DNA of 64,000 nt, taken from positions 17,809,638 through 17,873,637 of the forward strand of contig OZ059900.1 of NCBI GenBank assembly GCA_964057225.1, read 5' to 3'. This DNA comes from Auanema rhodensis (taxonomy: Eukaryota; Nematoda; Chromadorea; Rhabditida; Rhabditidae). The translations under genes and the position numbers were made by a program. Positions within the stretch are counted from its first letter, which is position 1. Each line of letters starts with the position of its first letter. The notes under the pieces are model-generated. The model made no database searches. It worked only from the letters and a program-made list of their open reading frames with translations, and was not told the DNA's origin. Positions 61,979-64,000 of this stretch are shown here, one piece after another.

Positions 61979-64000
61979 GAAATTCGTTGCATTTGACGAC
62001 TCATATGAACAAAAATCGATTTAATCAATATTAGCCATAAGGGGCGTGCCCTCAGAATATGCTAATTTCCTAAATTTTCTAACCCCTGTTTTTTTGTCGT
62101 GAAAGTGGAACTAGACGTTGTACGAACAATTTTGAGCTAGGTTTCATTGACATTGCATGAGTTTGAACACATGAAATCGTAAGTCAAAACCTTGTTTACA
62201 GCGAAATTTCCAAAAACTCGTTTTCCAGCATAATAAAATATTTCTCATGGGAAAAACTGTGTTTTTGTATTTTTCTAGTGTTCAGCATGTAAAATGCTTC
62301 ATTTTAGTATGTAACACGCTGAAATTCGTTGCATTTGACGACTCATATGAACAAAAATCGATTTAATCAATATTAGCCATAAGGGGCGTGCCCTCAGAAT
62401 ATGCTAATTTCCTTAATTTTCTAACCCCTGTTTTTTTGTCGTGAAAGTGGAACTAGACGTTGTACGAACAATTTTGAGCTAGGTTTCATTGACATTGCAT
62501 GAGTTTGAACACATGAAATCGTAAGTCAAAACCTTGTTTACAGCGAAATTTCCAAAAACTGGTTTTCCAGCATAATAAAATATTTCTCATGGGAAATACT
62601 GTGTTTTTGTATTTTTCTAGTGTTCAGCATGTGAAATGCTTCATTTTAGTATGTAACACGCTGAAATTCGTTGCATTTGACGACTCATATGAACCAAAAT
62701 CGATTTAATCAATATTAGCCATAAGGGGTGTGCCCTCAGAATATGCTAATTTCCTTAATTTTCTAACCCCTGTTTTGTTGTCGTGAAAGTGGAACTAGAC
62801 GTTGTAGGAACAATTTTGAGCTAGGTTTCATTGACATTGCATGAGTTTGAACACATGAAATCGTAAGTCAAAACCTTGTTTACAGCGAAATTTCCAAAAA
62901 CTGGTTTTCCAGCATAATAAAATATTTCTCATGGGAAATACTGTGTTTTTGTATTTTTATAGTGTTCAGCATGTAAAATGCTTCATTTTAGTATGTAACA
63001 CGCTGAAATTCGTTGCATTTGACGACTCATATGAACAAAAATCGATTTAATCAATATTAGCCATAAGAGGCGTGCCCTCAGAATATGCTAATTTCCTTAA
63101 CTTTCTAACCCCTGTTTTTTTGTCGTGAAAGTGGAACTAGACGTTGTAATAACAATTTTGAGCTAGGTTTCATTGACATTGCATGAGTTTGAACACATGA
63201 AATCGTAAGTCAAAACCTTGTTTACAGCGAAATTTCAAAAACTGGTTTTCCAGCATAATAAAATATTTCTCATGGGAAATACTGTGTTTTTGTATTTTTC
63301 TAGTGTTCAAAAACTGGTTTTCCAGCATAATAAAATATTTCTCATGGGAAATACTGTGTTTTTGTATTTTTCTAGTGTTCAGCATGTAAAATGCTTCATT
63401 TTAGTATGTAACACGCTGAAATTCGTTTCATTTGACGACTCATATGAACAAAAATCGATTTAATCAATATTAGCCATAAGGGGCGTGCCCTCAGAATATG
63501 CTAATTTCCTTAATTTTCTAACCCCTGTTTTTTTGTCGTGAAAGTGGAACTAGACGTTGTAGGAACAATTTTGAGCTAGATTTCATTGACATTGCATGAG
63601 TTTGAACACATGAAATCGTAAGTCAAAACCTTGTTTACAGCGAAATTTCCAAAAACTGGTTTTCCAGCATAATAAAATATTTCTCATGGGAAATACTGTG
63701 TTTTTGTATTTTTATAGTGTTCAGCATGTAAAATGTTTCATTTTAGTATGTAACACGCTGAAATTCGTTGCATTTGACGACTCATATGAACAAAAATCGA
63801 TTTAATCAATATTAGCCATAAAGGGCGTGCCCTCAGAATATGCTAATTTCCTTAATTTTCTAACCCCTGTTTTGTTGTCGTGAAAGTGGAACTAGACGTT
63901 GTAGGAACAATTTTGAGCTAGGTTTCATTGACATTGCATGAGTTTGAACACATGAAATCGTAAGTCAAAACCTTGTTTACAGCGAAATTTCCAAAAACTG
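61979..64000 (+). repeat. Segment shared with about 15.24-17.26 kb (offset 46,740)
   Basis: Monomer order and variants agree at a constant offset of 46,740 to the last base of the window: CCTAAATT with AAACTCG and GGGAAAAACTG; CATGTGAAATG; GAACC/GGTGTG; the 413-bp monomer; G143A/C299T; and G43A/T95G. One difference was seen, TTAACTTTC near 63,101 against TTAATTTTC near 16,361. To the left, 61,940 has CATGCAAAATAC where 15,200 has ATGGTG, so the match begins between. Confidence 0.84.
63025..63437 (+). repeat. 413-bp variant monomer, copy 7
   Basis: Duplicate halves are 63234-63305 and 63306-63377. It lies in a segment matching copy 4 at a constant offset of 46,740. A private C in TTAACTTTCTAAC near 63,101 separates it from that copy. 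Confidence 0.95.

Larger units (their letters stand above)
57428..64000 (+). repeat. Satellite array, distal forward block (about 19 copies, runs off window)
   Basis: Forward-orientation monomers resume at phase about 299 and continue to the window end, where the last monomer is cut at phase about 221. The first 700 bases contain unusual private variants and a T-rich insertion. From about 59.0 kb the variant sets match those of the 13-20 kb part of the first forward block, including two 413-bp monomers spaced 3,831 bp apart, the same spacing as the pair at 16,285 and 20,116. Confidence 0.97.

Noticed and set aside
1-64000. CRISPR array or phage/bacterial repeat region
   Set aside because: The repeat is 342 bp with no unique spacers and no neighbouring cas or other genes. 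The organisation is that of a eukaryotic satellite.
1-64000. Assignment to a named species satellite (for example a Tribolium or plant centromere family)
   Set aside because: I could not match the monomer to a family from memory with any certainty. A search of satellite databases with the 342-bp consensus would decide it: a full-length match names the host, no match leaves it undescribed.

Overview
The whole 64 kb window is one eukaryotic satellite-DNA array. A 342-bp monomer (about 34% GC, roughly 186 copies) is repeated head to tail with no break by unique sequence. I see no protein-coding gene, rRNA, tRNA, transposon, CRISPR array or unique spacer. The organism cannot be named from the sequence. 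The array size, higher-order organisation and internal inversion fit centromeric or pericentromeric heterochromatin of a eukaryote. CpG is not depleted (9 per consensus monomer against about 10 expected), which argues weakly against a heavily CpG-methylated host such as most vertebrates.

Phase convention used throughout: phase 1 is the first base of ACTCATATGAAC, which is window base 1, and phases run to 342.

Layout: (1) 1-45,079, monomers on the + strand. (2) 45,080-57,427, the same monomer in reverse orientation, about 36 copies and 12.35 kb. (3) 57,428-64,000, + orientation again. Both orientation switches lie inside monomers. They join phases that do not match a clean two-break inversion, and each is flanked by private lesions: a 58-bp deletion beside the left junction, and a 13-bp T-rich insertion plus several private substitutions beside the right one.

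Superimposed on the monomer is a patchwork of higher-order repeats (HORs), recognisable by linked single-base variants. They include 2-mers (684 bp), 3-mers (1,024-1,026 bp), a 4-mer (1,368 bp), 5-mer and 6-mer spacings (1,710 and 2,052 bp), a 12-mer (4,102 bp, inverted block only) and 14-mers (4,858 and 4,855 bp). A distinctive 413-bp monomer carrying an internal 72-bp tandem duplication occurs seven times. Five copies are in the first 20.5 kb and two after 59 kb; none is in the middle or in the inverted block. Long near-identical segments link the two outer + blocks, for example about 15.3-17.26 kb with 62.04-64.0 kb, so the outer blocks are recent relatives and the inverted block is the odd one out.

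No genes work together here. What can be read is array history: unequal exchange, segmental amplification, monomer chimerism and at least one complex inversion. Offsets, phases and variant calls were read by eye; block edges marked 'about' are uncertain by roughly 50-100 bases.
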